Positions 41,920-50,992 of a stretch of DNA of 61,973 nucleotides are shown in pieces. The DNA comes from Candidatus Rifleibacteriota bacterium (GTDB lineage Bacteria; Muiribacteriota; Ozemobacteria; Ozemobacterales; Ozemobacteraceae). The stretch is from positions 1-61,973 of the forward strand of contig JAHISQ010000014.1 of assembly GCA_018818125.1 (NCBI GenBank), in the 5' to 3' direction. Numbering within the stretch: the stretch's first letter is position 1; each line of letters starts with the position of its first letter. The notes beneath the pieces were generated by a model, which searched no databases, had not been told where the DNA came from, and saw only the letters and a list, made by a program, of their open reading frames with translations. A program made the translations under genes and the position numbers.

Positions 41920-44603
41920 TGTGAGCCTCCATCTGTTTCAGGCTTTTGCGTATCAATCTCAGCCTGTTTTGCTGCGCTCATTTCTACAAAAGTGATTACA
42001 GCGCCCTCGATCACGTTCTCAACCGTGCGATAGGGCAAAATGCGCATGCTGTACCATACTCCTGTCTTTGTTTGAACTTCCATCTCCCTGGGGACCAGGT
42101 TGTTCAAAACGGCCTGCACGTCGGCCAGCAATGTGTCGCAACCAACCAGATTGAAGACAATGTGGCCGACTGGTCGACCAATGTCAGACGGGATCAGATT
42201 TATTATTCTGGTGACGGCTGGAGTGAAGCGCATTATGTGCAGACTGTGGTCAACAAAGACGGTACCGATACCTGTGCCGGCCAGCAGGTTGTTCATGTCG
42301 TTATTGGCTCTCGACAGATCAGTCACCTTGGCCTGTAGTTCGGCGTTAACTGTTGCCAATTCCTCGTTTACTGATTGCAGCTCTTCCTTGGAAGTTTCCA
42401 GCTCCTCGTTGGTTGACTGCAATTCTTCGTTTATTGACTGCATCTCCTCATTGGAGGACTTGAGTTCCTCGTTGGAGGTTTCGAGTTCCTCACGAGTGGT
42501 CTGAAGATATTCTTCTTTGGCCCGTAACTCCTGCATGAGCGCTGTGACCAGTGGGTTCGCTTCTGCACTATCTCCGCTGGATAATGTGATATCCGATGAG
42601 GCTGGTACATGCTCATGGGATTTTGCCTGCTCGAGTATAACCAGATAAAGCGGCTCTTTGCGAACTTCGGTGTGGTCGTTTGTCACCAGTCTGACGGTAA
42701 GGTTGACCGTGGTAAAGTCGCCATTGGTTTTGACGCGAAGGCCTGAACAATAGATAGTCTCTTTTTCTGTTGCCGCTCTATGCAAAGTCATGGTCAGGTC
42801 TTGCCGTAGTCCTTCACGGGCCATCTTGATGATGTTGTTGACGCCTGCCTCGCCAGGCACCGGTTCGAGGTAGAGGCCGGTGCGGCCGTGAAGATAGAGA
42901 ATGTCGCCGCTGCCAGTGACAAGCGCGGCAGCCGGAACGGCCTGCTGCAAAAGTGCCTGTTCGGCCAGCTCCCGTATTGTCTGTTTTGCTGCCCCGACTA
43001 CTTTGTTTGCGGCGATCGGGCGCATCATTTCCAACTGTGCCATCGGCGGCACAAATCTACCCAGGGTTTTGTAGTTTATGTCTGTTTTGTGCTGATACAG
43101 CTTTGCTTTTCGATCCAGTGTAGTGAAAAGTTCGCCAAAGTCTCCCACGGATTCGGAGGTGCCAACAAGAAGAAAACCGCCCGGTTTAAGGGAATAATGA
43201 AACAGGGGTATGAGCTTTTTCTGAAGGTCGCTATCCATATAGATCAGCAGGTTTCGGCAGCTGATCAGGTCTAGTCTGGAAAATGGCGGGTCCTTGATTA
43301 CATCCTGCTCGGAAAAGATCAACATGTCGCGAATGTTTTTGTTTACACGGTAAATGGCTGGCTCCATTTTTTCATAGCCGGGTTCAGCTGAAAAAAATCT
43401 TCCCAGTCGTTCCGTCGATACGTCGGCGGCGATGCTGGTCGGATAGCGTCCGGCGCGTGCCGTGGCAATCGCCTGACTGTCGATGTCGGTGGCAAAAACC
43501 TGTATCTTGGGAAAGTGCTTATTTATCTCCTGATGCTCGGCCAGCATTATGGCCAGAGAATAGGCTTCCTCGCCGGTCGAGCAGCCAGCCACCCAGACAC
43601 GGATAACATGATCCGCTGGTCTGTCAGCAAAGAGCTTTGGAATGACCTGTTTTTCAAGGGTCTGGAAGACTTCCGGGTCGCGAAAAAAGTTGGTAACGCC
43701 TATCAACAGGTCGCGAAAGAGAGCCACCACTTCGGTCGGAGTCTGCTGTAAATATATGGTGTATGCTTCCATCGTTTCGATCTGGTGAACGGCCATGCGG
43801 CGCTCAATGCGTCGACCTATCGTGCTTGGCTTGTAGTGAGAAAAGTCGTGGCCGGTCTGGCTGCGCAACAGGATAAAAATTTTCTTCAGTGAGTTCTCAG
43901 CATGGGGCGGGTTGGCGGAAGTCAGCCGTGGTAGTCTGCCAAAAATGCGCGCCGCATAATCGATAAGCTGGCCAGGCATCTCGGCCGGGGGGAGTTCATA
44001 GTCGATCAGTCCGGTGGCAATAGCGTTGCGCGGCATGTTATCGTATTGGGTGGTTGATGGCGTTTGAGCCATAGCCATGCCGCCCTCGCCTTTGACGGCC
44101 CGCACGCCAAGAGTACCGTCGCTGCCGGTTCCAGAAAGCACGATGCAGATAGCCCGTTCGTGCTGATCCTGTGCCAGAGACCTGAAAAAGAAATCTATTG
44201 GCAGGCGCATGCCGCGAGGGGATGAAGGCTCGAACAGCTGAAGTCGGCCGTTTAGCAGCGCCATGTCGCATTTGGGCGGTATGATGTAAGCGCAGTTGAT
44301 CTGAACTTCCATTCCGTTTTCGACCTCGAACACCTTCATGCGGGTATAACGACGGATGAGCTCGGTAAGAATGCTCTTGTGATCTGGTGCCAGGTGCTGC
44401 ACCAGGACAAAGGCCATGCCAGGTTCATCAGTGGTTGGCATGGCGGCGAAAAATTCTTCAAAGGCTGCCAGTCCTCCGGCGGACGCTCCGATGCCAACGA
44501 CTGGAAATCGCTGTGTTTCAGCTGTTGTCGGGGCTGCGACAACACTGCAATCATCTGTTGATTTTGCGGGCCTGGTTTTGGACTTTCCGGTTTTCGTAGC
44601 CAT
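41916..44603 (-). CDS. CheB-CheR fusion with coiled coil and PAS domain
   Basis: An 895-residue protein from the ATG behind AAGGAA (a TTG at 44624 lies further upstream). The CheB methylesterase (about 33-215) has its triad: GASAGG (Ser41), VLVQHLAPDH (His70) and SGTGSDG (Asp162). A CheR methyltransferase (about 235-505) has NFFRDPEVF and WVAGCSTGEEAYSLA. A long Glu/Ser/Asn coiled coil (about 650-740; EELETSNEELKSSNEEMQS) leads to a PAS domain (about 745-880). Such fusions sit in non-chemotactic signalling complexes. No other chemotaxis gene lies nearby. The coupled histidine kinase gene follows. Confidence 0.95.
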   Translation of the reverse strand: MATKTGKSKTRPAKSTDDCSVVAAPTTAETQRFPVVGIGASAGGLAAFEEFFAAMPTTDEPGMAFVLVQHLAPDHKSILTELIRRYTRMKVFEVENGMEVQINCAYIIPPKCDMALLNGRLQLFEPSSPRGMRLPIDFFFRSLAQDQHERAICIVLSGTGSDGTLGVRAVKGEGGMAMAQTPSTTQYDNMPRNAIATGLIDYELPPAEMPGQLIDYAARIFGRLPRLTSANPPHAENSLKKIFILLRSQTGHDFSHYKPSTIGRRIERRMAVHQIETMEAYTIYLQQTPTEVVALFRDLLIGVTNFFRDPEVFQTLEKQVIPKLFADRPADHVIRVWVAGCSTGEEAYSLAIMLAEHQEINKHFPKIQVFATDIDSQAIATARAGRYPTSIAADVSTERLGRFFSAEPGYEKMEPAIYRVNKNIRDMLIFSEQDVIKDPPFSRLDLISCRNLLIYMDSDLQKKLIPLFHYSLKPGGFLLVGTSESVGDFGELFTTLDRKAKLYQHKTDINYKTLGRFVPPMAQLEMMRPIAANKVVGAAKQTIRELAEQALLQQAVPAAALVTGSGDILYLHGRTGLYLEPVPGEAGVNNIIKMAREGLRQDLTMTLHRAATEKETIYCSGLRVKTNGDFTTVNLTVRLVTNDHTEVRKEPLYLVILEQAKSHEHVPASSDITLSSGDSAEANPLVTALMQELRAKEEYLQTTREELETSNEELKSSNEEMQSINEELQSTNEELETSKEELQSVNEELATVNAELQAKVTDLSRANNDMNNLLAGTGIGTVFVDHSLHIMRFTPAVTRIINLIPSDIGRPVGHIVFNLVGCDTLLADVQAVLNNLVPREMEVQTKTGVWYSMRILPYRTVENVIEGAVITFVEMSAAKQAEIDTQKPETDGGSH

Positions 44604-44629
44604 TTTAGGGTTTTCCTTCTGCAAATTGG

Positions 44630-44649
44630 CTCTCTCTCTCTCTCTCTCT
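44630..44649. repeat. CT dinucleotide microsatellite (10 units)
   Basis: Ten CT units, read as AG on the strand of the CheB-CheR gene, end 26 bases upstream of its ATG. This lies within its leader or promoter. Confidence 0.95.
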
Positions 44650-44772
44650 TAGCAATAATCGGCAGGTGTTATTGACACCAGAATTGCATTATAAGAATTC
44701 TAGCACTTAGCTATATGCGAGTCAATGAATTGAAAAAAAACGGCTATTAACGCAGTTTTGCAGCGAAATTGT

Positions 44773-44847
44773 TTAATTCGGGGGACACCTTTAATTCGGG
44801 GGACACCTTACTTAATTCTTAGAATTAAGTAAGGTGTCCCCCGAATT
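44773..44847. repeat. REP-like palindromic element with GGGGGACACC core
   Basis: A 19-base block (TTAATTCGGGGGACACCTT) starts at 44773 and is followed directly by a second copy. The second copy (from 44793 to 44819) is the left arm of a perfect 27-bp inverted repeat whose right arm is 44821-44847. A degenerate echo (CCCGAATTC) follows at 44851. Sequences with the GGGGACACC / GGTGTCCCC core are common as extragenic palindromes mobilised by REP-associated tyrosine transposases. No such transposase gene is in the window. Confidence 0.85.
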
Positions 44848-44956
44848 CTTCCCGAATTCAAATTCCTCGAATTATAAGAGAATTGTTTATTTTCTGTAAC
44901 TCTGTCAATGATCAGACCGATTGTCGTTGGATTTTAAGAATATTACTTTTTCTGTA

Positions 44957-44984
44957 TTGACTTAGGAAATCAAGACGTTATATC
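44957..44984 (+). promoter_or_regulatory. Candidate promoter for the C25 protease gene
   Basis: TTGACT, a 16-base spacer and TATATC. The leader to the GTG start would be about 165 bases. Confidence 0.5.
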
Positions 44985-45155
44985 CTTGAAGGAAGGTGGG
45001 AATGTTTTGCTTAAACGACGGTCTTCTATAAGTTTCATAAGTTCGTCGAAGGCAATTGAGTTCTCTGCTGGACGTGTAGATGTGTCGAAAGAGTATTGAA
45101 GTATTTTTTTAAGAACTCCCTGTATAAGAAGTAGGGAATAAGAAAGGGGACAAAT

Positions 45156-46970
45156 GTGAAGAAATTTTTTGCAGTTCTGATCATGGTTACGTTGGTTTGT
45201 GGAGGAGCTTTTGCCGGTGAGATCAATTTTACTGATGCTCGCAGCAATGGCCTGAATGTGGTCTCTGAAAAGCTGGCAGATGGAAATCTGACACTCGGTA
45301 TGACATGTGGTCTCAATAAAGTGTCCTTTTATGATGCTGCAACTCCCAAGGGAAATTTCAGCGTTCTTTATTCACCCGAATTTTACTTTGGTGGCGCTTA
45401 TGGTGCTCCTCAGCTCCCAGTCATCAATAAAATCATCCAGATTCCGTTTGGCGCTGATGTCAGCGTAAATGTTAAGAGCTATGACTCCAAAATTTATGAT
45501 CTGGCCGAATTTGGCGTAAACAGCCAGGTTTATCCCAGACAGCCTTCAGCTCCCAAAGATGGTTCAGAAGTGCCTTTCGTCTATGAAAAATCTGCTTACA
45601 TCACCAAGGGTTTTAACGGCCAGCAGCTTGCTTCGATCGAAGAAATCGGTGTTATGCGCAATATGCGTCTTGCTCACCTGACAATTGCTCCGATCAAATA
45701 TGATGCCGTTGCTAACAAAATTATCGTATATAACAACATTGATTTTGAAGTTGTACTGAACAACTCAGACATGGCTACCAGCAAAGCAAAACATGACACT
45801 CTCTGGTCACCTGCTTTTGCCGCCATGGAATCAATGGTAATGGTTCCCGAAGCTCTTCGCTTTGGTTCAAGAAACACCGAACAGACCTATGTTATCGTAG
45901 CTGATCCTATGTTCAAGGATGCAATCGCTCCTTTCGCAGCCTGGAAAGCTGAAAAGGGTTTCAAGGTTCACACCGTTTATACTGATCAGTTCGGCACAGG
46001 CGCTGCAATGACCGAAGCAATCAAGACCTACATTCATGGTCTTTATAACTCTCCGTCATGCGATCTGCCGGCACCGAGCTATGTGCTTTTCGTTGGCGAC
46101 AACGACAATCTTCCCGCATTCAAGGGTAAGACTGGTTCTCACATCACTGACCTGTATTTTGTTGCAGTTACCCCGGGCGATTTCCTCCCCGACATTCTCA
46201 CCGGTCGCTTCTCTGCAAGAAATCTTGATGAATTGCTGCCACAGATCGAAAAGACAATGTCGTATGAAAAGCTCCAGATGCCAGATCCAAGCTATCTTAA
46301 CGACGTAGTACTGACTGCCGGTTGGGATGCAAGCTGGGCAAAAAGCCATGGCTGGCCGCATATCAATTATGCTACCAAGTATTATTTCAACAAAGACAAT
46401 GGTTTCAAAAATGTAAATGTTTTCCTCTCTGCAGGTTCTCAGCAGAATACATCTACCATCATCGCTGCTATCAGCAAGGGTGTTGGCTATGTGAATTACA
46501 CCGCCCACGGTTCTTCAACTTCATGGGCTGACCCCAGCATGTCTATCTCTCAGATCAAAAACCTGGGCAACAAAGACAAATATCCTTTCGTAATTGGTAA
46601 CTGCTGTCTGACCAGCAAGTTTGAAGTTGGCGAATGTTTCGCTGAAGCCTGGCTGAGAGCAAAAGATGCTGGCGCTATCGGCTACGTTGGCGGCACTAAC
46701 AGCACATACTGGGACGAAGACATCTGGTGGGGCGTTGGTTTACACTCAATCGTTAAACCAAACGACGCTGGCGTGCCCCCGCTCAAAGAAAAAACTGGCC
46801 CAGGCGCATTCGAAGCCATGTTTGAAGGCAATGGCACAAGCAATGCCGGTTTCATGGTAGCTGGTAACCTGGCCGTTGAAGCTTCAAGCTCAAGCCGCAA
46901 ACAGTACTACTGGGAAGTCTATCACCTCATGGGTGACCCCGCATTGAAGAGCTACATGGGTCAGCCATAA
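45156..46970 (+). CDS. Secreted C25-family (gingipain-type) cysteine protease
   Basis: A 604-residue protein with a GTG start behind AAAGGGG and a signal peptide (1-20, ending AFA). An N-terminal prodomain-like beta region (about 25-235) is followed by the C25 caspase-like domain (about 243-600; TYVIVADPMFKDAIAPFAAWK, SYVLFVGD). The catalytic dyad is His451 in YTAHGSSTSW and Cys483/484 in VIGNCCLTSKF; DPALKSY is the conserved C-terminal landmark. The immunoglobulin-like and sorting domains seen after C25 in Bacteroidetes are absent, so type IX secretion is not indicated. It could act in the periplasm or be exported otherwise. It is a single-gene unit with two hairpins behind it. Confidence 0.93.
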   Translation: MKKFFAVLIMVTLVCGGAFAGEINFTDARSNGLNVVSEKLADGNLTLGMTCGLNKVSFYDAATPKGNFSVLYSPEFYFGGAYGAPQLPVINKIIQIPFGADVSVNVKSYDSKIYDLAEFGVNSQVYPRQPSAPKDGSEVPFVYEKSAYITKGFNGQQLASIEEIGVMRNMRLAHLTIAPIKYDAVANKIIVYNNIDFEVVLNNSDMATSKAKHDTLWSPAFAAMESMVMVPEALRFGSRNTEQTYVIVADPMFKDAIAPFAAWKAEKGFKVHTVYTDQFGTGAAMTEAIKTYIHGLYNSPSCDLPAPSYVLFVGDNDNLPAFKGKTGSHITDLYFVAVTPGDFLPDILTGRFSARNLDELLPQIEKTMSYEKLQMPDPSYLNDVVLTAGWDASWAKSHGWPHINYATKYYFNKDNGFKNVNVFLSAGSQQNTSTIIAAISKGVGYVNYTAHGSSTSWADPSMSISQIKNLGNKDKYPFVIGNCCLTSKFEVGECFAEAWLRAKDAGAIGYVGGTNSTYWDEDIWWGVGLHSIVKPNDAGVPPLKEKTGPGAFEAMFEGNGTSNAGFMVAGNLAVEASSSSRKQYYWEVYHLMGDPALKSYMGQP

Positions 46971-46989
46971 TAGCAATCTGAACGTTCAT

Positions 46990-47017
46990 GCTCTGACACT
47001 CTAACGGGTGTCAGAGC
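46990..47017 (+). terminator. First hairpin after the C25 protease gene
   Basis: GCTCTGACAC pairs perfectly with GTGTCAGAGC around TCTAACGG. There is no T run; it probably protects the 3' end or assists the second hairpin. Confidence 0.6.
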
Positions 47018-47021
47018 AGAC

Positions 47022-47065
47022 AAAGTTAAGCGCCGTGCCTGGCAACAGGCACGGCGCTTAACTTT
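47022..47065. terminator. Long bidirectional terminator hairpin
   Basis: AAAGTTAAGCGCCGTGCCT pairs perfectly with AGGCACGGCGCTTAACTTT around GGCAAC. The T-rich ends fit termination from both the C25 gene and the convergent small membrane protein gene. Confidence 0.85.
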
Positions 47066-47078
47066 TAATCAGAAGATC

Positions 47079-47321
47079 CTACTTATTATCCTCTAAGAGT
47101 GCTTGTTTGCCGGTAATCGGAGCGACGACTGACTTCAGATAAGCGGGTATCTTGCTGGCATTAAAACCGTAAGACCTGCTTTCCTGTGTTTTGCCATCAA
47201 CCACTTTCGTTGTGATCCGATTCTCAATGGCACCGCTTTTGAAAACAACAAATGCGATCACAAAAAGCATCATGCTGAGCGCCAGCATAGCCTTGAACAA
47301 ACCCGAACGATTCTCTGACAT
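47079..47321 (-). CDS. Small single-pass membrane protein
   Basis: An 80-residue protein behind AAAGGGG. One helix (about 10-30, AMLALSMMLFVIAFVVF) is followed by a short basic/polar domain outside or inside the membrane (NRITTKVVDGKTQESRSYGF). No family was recognised. It shares a terminator region with the convergent protease gene. The strong ribosome binding site supports that it is real. Confidence 0.72.
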   Translation of the reverse strand: MSENRSGLFKAMLALSMMLFVIAFVVFKSGAIENRITTKVVDGKTQESRSYGFNASKIPAYLKSVVAPITGKQALLEDNK

Positions 47322-47484
47322 ACTTTCCCCTTTGTTGAATCTCTAACGTAATCTCTGGTCATTTATATGCTAACACAGCAGTTAAGATACGACCAATATT
47401 TGCGACTTGATTTAACTAACTTTCGGAAACAAGCTATCATCAGACGAGGAAATCACCAATCAGACAGGCAAATGTTTGCAAAGA

Positions 47485-47512
47485 TTGATAGCGTCGAGAT
47501 AGAGAAGATAAT
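47485..47512 (+). promoter_or_regulatory. Promoter for the DUF1704 gene
   Basis: TTGATA, a 16-base spacer and GATAAT; each hexamer has one mismatch. Transcription would start near 47519. Confidence 0.6.
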
Positions 47513-47567
47513 GTATTGTGTAATAGGGTGTGTTTCTAAGTTAAAGTTGTATTTTTGAGGTCCAGTC

Positions 47568-48704
47568 ATGAAAAGATTAAAATTTTCGCTCTTTCTAGTT
47601 TTCGCATTACTATTTCTGTTCTCCACATCACTTCACGCATGGGTAAAGCCAACCGCTTCAGAGATAGCATTAGACAATGCAATTGCGGATCTTACTGGAC
47701 TTTTGAGATTCTCTGATCTGATCAATCCCACACCCTCTTCTTCTGCTCAGGAAAAAACAGAATTCCTTGAAAAAAACAGGATTGGCAAGAGATATGAACC
47801 TCAATTCTCGTATGAGCCTGTCTCCAAAAAAGCCATGAGGGCAGTTGCAAGACTAAAAAGGGTTCCTGCTCCAGATGGGGTTTACAAAGACTTTCTCGAA
47901 AATGCAAGAGAACAACTTTTGAAAAAGGTAGATATTCTCTCTGCACGGGGATCAGATGGTTTTTCCAGGCTGGCGAAAGAATTATATGCCCTTCCCAGCC
48001 CCAAAGAAATTGTACAGGCTCGAAATTTCATTGTGAAACATGGGATTGTTACTAAGGCCAAAGAGAAGACTTTGACCGATAAAGACATGGCTAACGAACT
48101 GGAGACGGCTTTAAAGGAACATGGGCTTAGCGAATGGGGAGTTCGAATTTCTTCCAAGATGAGCGCTAGCGCATCGGTTCTTCCAGTAAGCCGCACAATT
48201 AAAATTCGCGAAGGAGTTTCTTTTTGCACTGACGATGTTGTGCGCCTTGTTCACCATGAAATCGGTGTACATGCCAGACGTGCAGAAAACGGTCATTCCA
48301 TGCCACTCAAGATTTTCAGTTCTGGTCTGGATGGCTATCTTGAAACAGAAGAAGGAATGGCAGCCATAAACGAAGAACGCCATGATATCCACGAAGGGCT
48401 CATGCTTTTCGCTTTTAGAGTTCTGGCGGTAGACTGGGCATCTCGTCTATCATTTTCAAAGGTGTTTGAAAATCTCCGAAAAATGGGTGTAGAAGAACTT
48501 CTTGCCTGGAATTTGACACAACGGGTTAAGCGTGGAATGACCGAAACTGGTATTGCAGGCTGTTACCCCAAAGATGTTTCGTATTTCAGAGGCTATCTTA
48601 CTATCAAAAAAAATCTGGCAGGCAATGGAGACTGGGAAGCTCTTATGCGTTTCGGAAAAGTTTCGATTGAACATGTTCCAGCTCTTTTGAAACTTGAAAA
48701 CTAA
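47568..48704 (+). CDS. Secreted DUF1704 / MATCAP-type metallocarboxypeptidase-like protein
   Basis: A 378-residue protein with a signal peptide (1-24, ending HAW) and TGAGGT upstream. The core (about 175-375) matches DUF1704: VVRLVHHEIGVHARR has the HExxxH zinc motif (His230, Glu231, His235), YLETEEGMAAINEE has the third ligand (about Glu261), and an R-rich helix FAFRVLAVDWASR follows. Eukaryotic relatives (MATCAP) remove C-terminal tyrosine from tubulin; bacterial ones are called QEGLA or flavohemoglobin-modulating proteins and are usually cytoplasmic. A secreted version is unusual. The stop abuts that of the convergent gene with no base between. Confidence 0.85.
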   Translation: MKRLKFSLFLVFALLFLFSTSLHAWVKPTASEIALDNAIADLTGLLRFSDLINPTPSSSAQEKTEFLEKNRIGKRYEPQFSYEPVSKKAMRAVARLKRVPAPDGVYKDFLENAREQLLKKVDILSARGSDGFSRLAKELYALPSPKEIVQARNFIVKHGIVTKAKEKTLTDKDMANELETALKEHGLSEWGVRISSKMSASASVLPVSRTIKIREGVSFCTDDVVRLVHHEIGVHARRAENGHSMPLKIFSSGLDGYLETEEGMAAINEERHDIHEGLMLFAFRVLAVDWASRLSFSKVFENLRKMGVEELLAWNLTQRVKRGMTETGIAGCYPKDVSYFRGYLTIKKNLAGNGDWEALMRFGKVSIEHVPALLKLEN

Positions 48705-49529
48705 TCACAATAATGAATTCCACAGATGGCCCTGCAGCCAGATTACTGCACTCACGTTATCGCCGATTTCAGGCAGGCGTGTTTTTCCCAAAATCTTGGC
48801 AGTTAAACATATCTCAATGTCTAATGGTTCATCAGCTTCAGTTTGAGCAATCGTGACCGACAGCAGCCAGACCTGTTGCTGGAGCATCTTGGTCGCCATA
48901 GCTTTTATTGTCGTTACCGGTCCCTGGATTTCATAGTGATCTGCGCCAAGATCGGTCCGGGGAAACAGGGCTGACATGGCGCTGTCTTCAGAATTACAAA
49001 GTTCGAGGTGGTAGGCGAAGCCGCGCAGAATGAACTGGTAAACAGTATCCTTCTGATACACAACCCTGTCTGCGGCATAGCGCGCGTCATAGAAGGTCAG
49101 GCTCAGCAATTCGTCTTCACCCGCTAAAACGACAAGCTGAGCTTCAAGTCGGTTTGAAAAAAGCCTGGTTTCAAGGACTCGACAAGAATATCTGATGCCA
49201 TCGCTTATAAAGGGAAAAACCGCCACGAAAGAGCTGCAGGTGCCAGCTGCTGCCTGATCACTATGGATCAATGTGGTGAGGCCGCATTGCGGGTCAGGCC
49301 ACTGCAATAGATAGCCAACTGGCTCGTTGGGCTTGAGAGCGGGCAAACTGTCTTTATGTACAGAAGCGTAGGTTACCGCAAGCTGGCTTGAGGTAATGAT
49401 TTCAGTTAAGGTCTTAAACAGTTCATCAGTATCTTCATAGAAGAGCTCAAGCTGATCAAGATGACCCGGCGAATTGTCTTCGCTGAGTTCCGTGATAAAG
49501 TCGTCGAACAGAAACAGATTGTCGTTCAT
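48705..49529 (-). CDS. Unknown protein in the radical SAM operon
   Basis: A 274-residue protein behind AGAGGT. Its start overlaps the preceding radical SAM stop as ATGA, so it is coupled to it. No signal peptide, membrane segment or known domain is visible. The middle (about 70-190) is beta-rich with many hydrophobic strands (VGYLLQWPDP, FVAVFPFISDGIRYSCRV, LEAQLVVLAGEDELLSLTFYDARYAADR), and PilZ-type or flavin-like small beta-barrels would fit, but no motif confirms this. It could be an accessory, substrate-binding or regulatory protein for the radical SAM enzymes. Confidence 0.75.
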   Translation of the reverse strand: MNDNLFLFDDFITELSEDNSPGHLDQLELFYEDTDELFKTLTEIITSSQLAVTYASVHKDSLPALKPNEPVGYLLQWPDPQCGLTTLIHSDQAAAGTCSSFVAVFPFISDGIRYSCRVLETRLFSNRLEAQLVVLAGEDELLSLTFYDARYAADRVVYQKDTVYQFILRGFAYHLELCNSEDSAMSALFPRTDLGADHYEIQGPVTTIKAMATKMLQQQVWLLSVTIAQTEADEPLDIEICLTAKILGKTRLPEIGDNVSAVIWLQGHLWNSLL

Positions 49530-50992
49530 AGAACCTCTTTCTGGCCCTGGCCAAATTCTGCTGTTTTCATAAGTTCTTCAAGCCTGGCGAATTTGCCCGA
49601 CTCTACCTGACGATAGCCAAATTTTACAATGTTTAGAATCTGAGATGCCTTGAAAAAGGCGTTTACATCGGCATCCGGGATATTAGCGTAGCGCAGCAGC
49701 TTGTTCTCTGCGATATCTGATTTATCAGACTGAGAGGGGCTCTCCGGCAAACCGGATTTACTGGATTTCTTGTATACGGTCGAAACGCAGGCGCTCTTGG
49801 CACAGCGCTCTGCCAGCTCGGTTCCCGGATAAATCGACACCGGGAAAAAATTGCATTCGCCCATTCCGAGTTTTTTTAGTTCAACGGCAAAGTTTATCGT
49901 TTCCAGCATTTCCTCGGGGGTTTCGTCAGGAAAGCCAAGCATAAAGAACCCCTTGCTGAAAATATCATATTCAGCCAGAAGGCGAATTGAGGCTCTGACC
50001 CTGTCAAGATCAAGATGCTTTCTAATAGTTCGTTGTCGCGCCTGATTGCCGGTTTCGATGCCCAGTGCAACGTAAATGCAGCCGCTTTGAGCCAGTCCAC
50101 GCACATCCTCTTCACAAAGATGGTCGGCACGTCCGATACAGCAGTATTTTACATTCAAAGAGCTTATCCCGTCGAAAAACTCCCGCAACCAGGCTTTATC
50201 AGAAAAAAAAGAATCGTCCATAAAGCCAAACTGTGCGCTTGGGTATAGTTGTCGCTGATGTACAATTTCGGCCAGCAGTCTGGGAACAGACTGCCGCCGC
50301 ATTCCATCCGGCCACAACACTGGAGTGGCGCAAAAGGTGCAGCGCGCATTACAACCGCGCGATGTGGTCAGAAACAGCCAGTTAGACATCTCAATCGAAG
50401 CGTGATAGGCAAAGTAGCGTTGAATGTCGATCAGATCAAAATCAACAAACGGAATGCTGTCTAAATCCGTGATGGAAGGCCGGGGTGGGGTGATAACACT
50501 TTTTTTGTGATCGACATATCCCAATCCTGAAATTGTGGCAAGACAGGAACGGTCGGCATCTTCGGTTCGCGGTATCGATAGCCCGCTGCGCAAAAGCTCT
50601 TCCAGAGTTACTTCGCCTTCTCCTGTTACACAGATATCAATTTCTGGAAGTCTCAGAAGACTTTCGGTAGAGGTTGTCACCAGCGGTCCACCGGCGATCA
50701 GCCAGATTTCAGGAAAACGCCCGCGAATCGCACTGAAAAGCTGCAACGCGGTTTCCCTGGTTGCCTGATAAAATGGCACGCCAATAAAACGCGGGCGAAC
50801 TTCTCCGACAGACAGCAAAATATCAGAAAGAGAAAGCTGCGCAGAGACGGCATCGAGCACTTTTGCCCGCAAGCCTTGTCGATTAAGCCAACTGGCCAGA
50901 TAGAGCAAGTTCAGCGGTTGCTTCATCTCCGGTCTTGCTTCGTTTTCCCAAAGGAGCGGCGGGGCAATTAGAAGTATGTCAGGCCTGGTCAT
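49526..50992 (-). CDS. B12-binding-type radical SAM enzyme A
   Basis: A 488-residue protein. The ATG at 50992 is chosen; a TTG lies one codon upstream. The N-terminal domain (about 5-140; PLNLLYLASWLNRQGLRAKV, FIGVPFYQATRE, LIAGGPLVT, GEGEVTLEEL) is the Rossmann cobalamin-binding type. The radical SAM core has CNARCTFC (Cys214, 218, 221), FMDDSFFSD, GIETGNQ and FMLGFPDETPEEM. A tail of about 100 residues contains CVSTVYKKSSKSG and KLLRYANIPDADVNAFF. It is a paralogue of the enzyme at 52253 with closely similar core motifs. Its start overlaps the stop of the 50979 gene. Substrate unknown. Confidence 0.93.
   Translation of the reverse strand: MTRPDILLIAPPLLWENEARPEMKQPLNLLYLASWLNRQGLRAKVLDAVSAQLSLSDILLSVGEVRPRFIGVPFYQATRETALQLFSAIRGRFPEIWLIAGGPLVTTSTESLLRLPEIDICVTGEGEVTLEELLRSGLSIPRTEDADRSCLATISGLGYVDHKKSVITPPRPSITDLDSIPFVDFDLIDIQRYFAYHASIEMSNWLFLTTSRGCNARCTFCATPVLWPDGMRRQSVPRLLAEIVHQRQLYPSAQFGFMDDSFFSDKAWLREFFDGISSLNVKYCCIGRADHLCEEDVRGLAQSGCIYVALGIETGNQARQRTIRKHLDLDRVRASIRLLAEYDIFSKGFFMLGFPDETPEEMLETINFAVELKKLGMGECNFFPVSIYPGTELAERCAKSACVSTVYKKSSKSGLPESPSQSDKSDIAENKLLRYANIPDADVNAFFKASQILNIVKFGYRQVESGKFARLEELMKTAEFGQGQKEVL

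Larger units (their letters stand above)
44604..45155. other. 552-base intergenic region without a gene
   Basis: It holds a CT microsatellite, a REP-like palindrome cluster and the promoter of the C25 protease gene. No plausible coding frame was found. Confidence 0.7.

Noticed and set aside
47367..47558. 63-residue open frame
   Set aside because: No ribosome binding site, biased towards random composition, and it covers the promoter of the DUF1704 gene.
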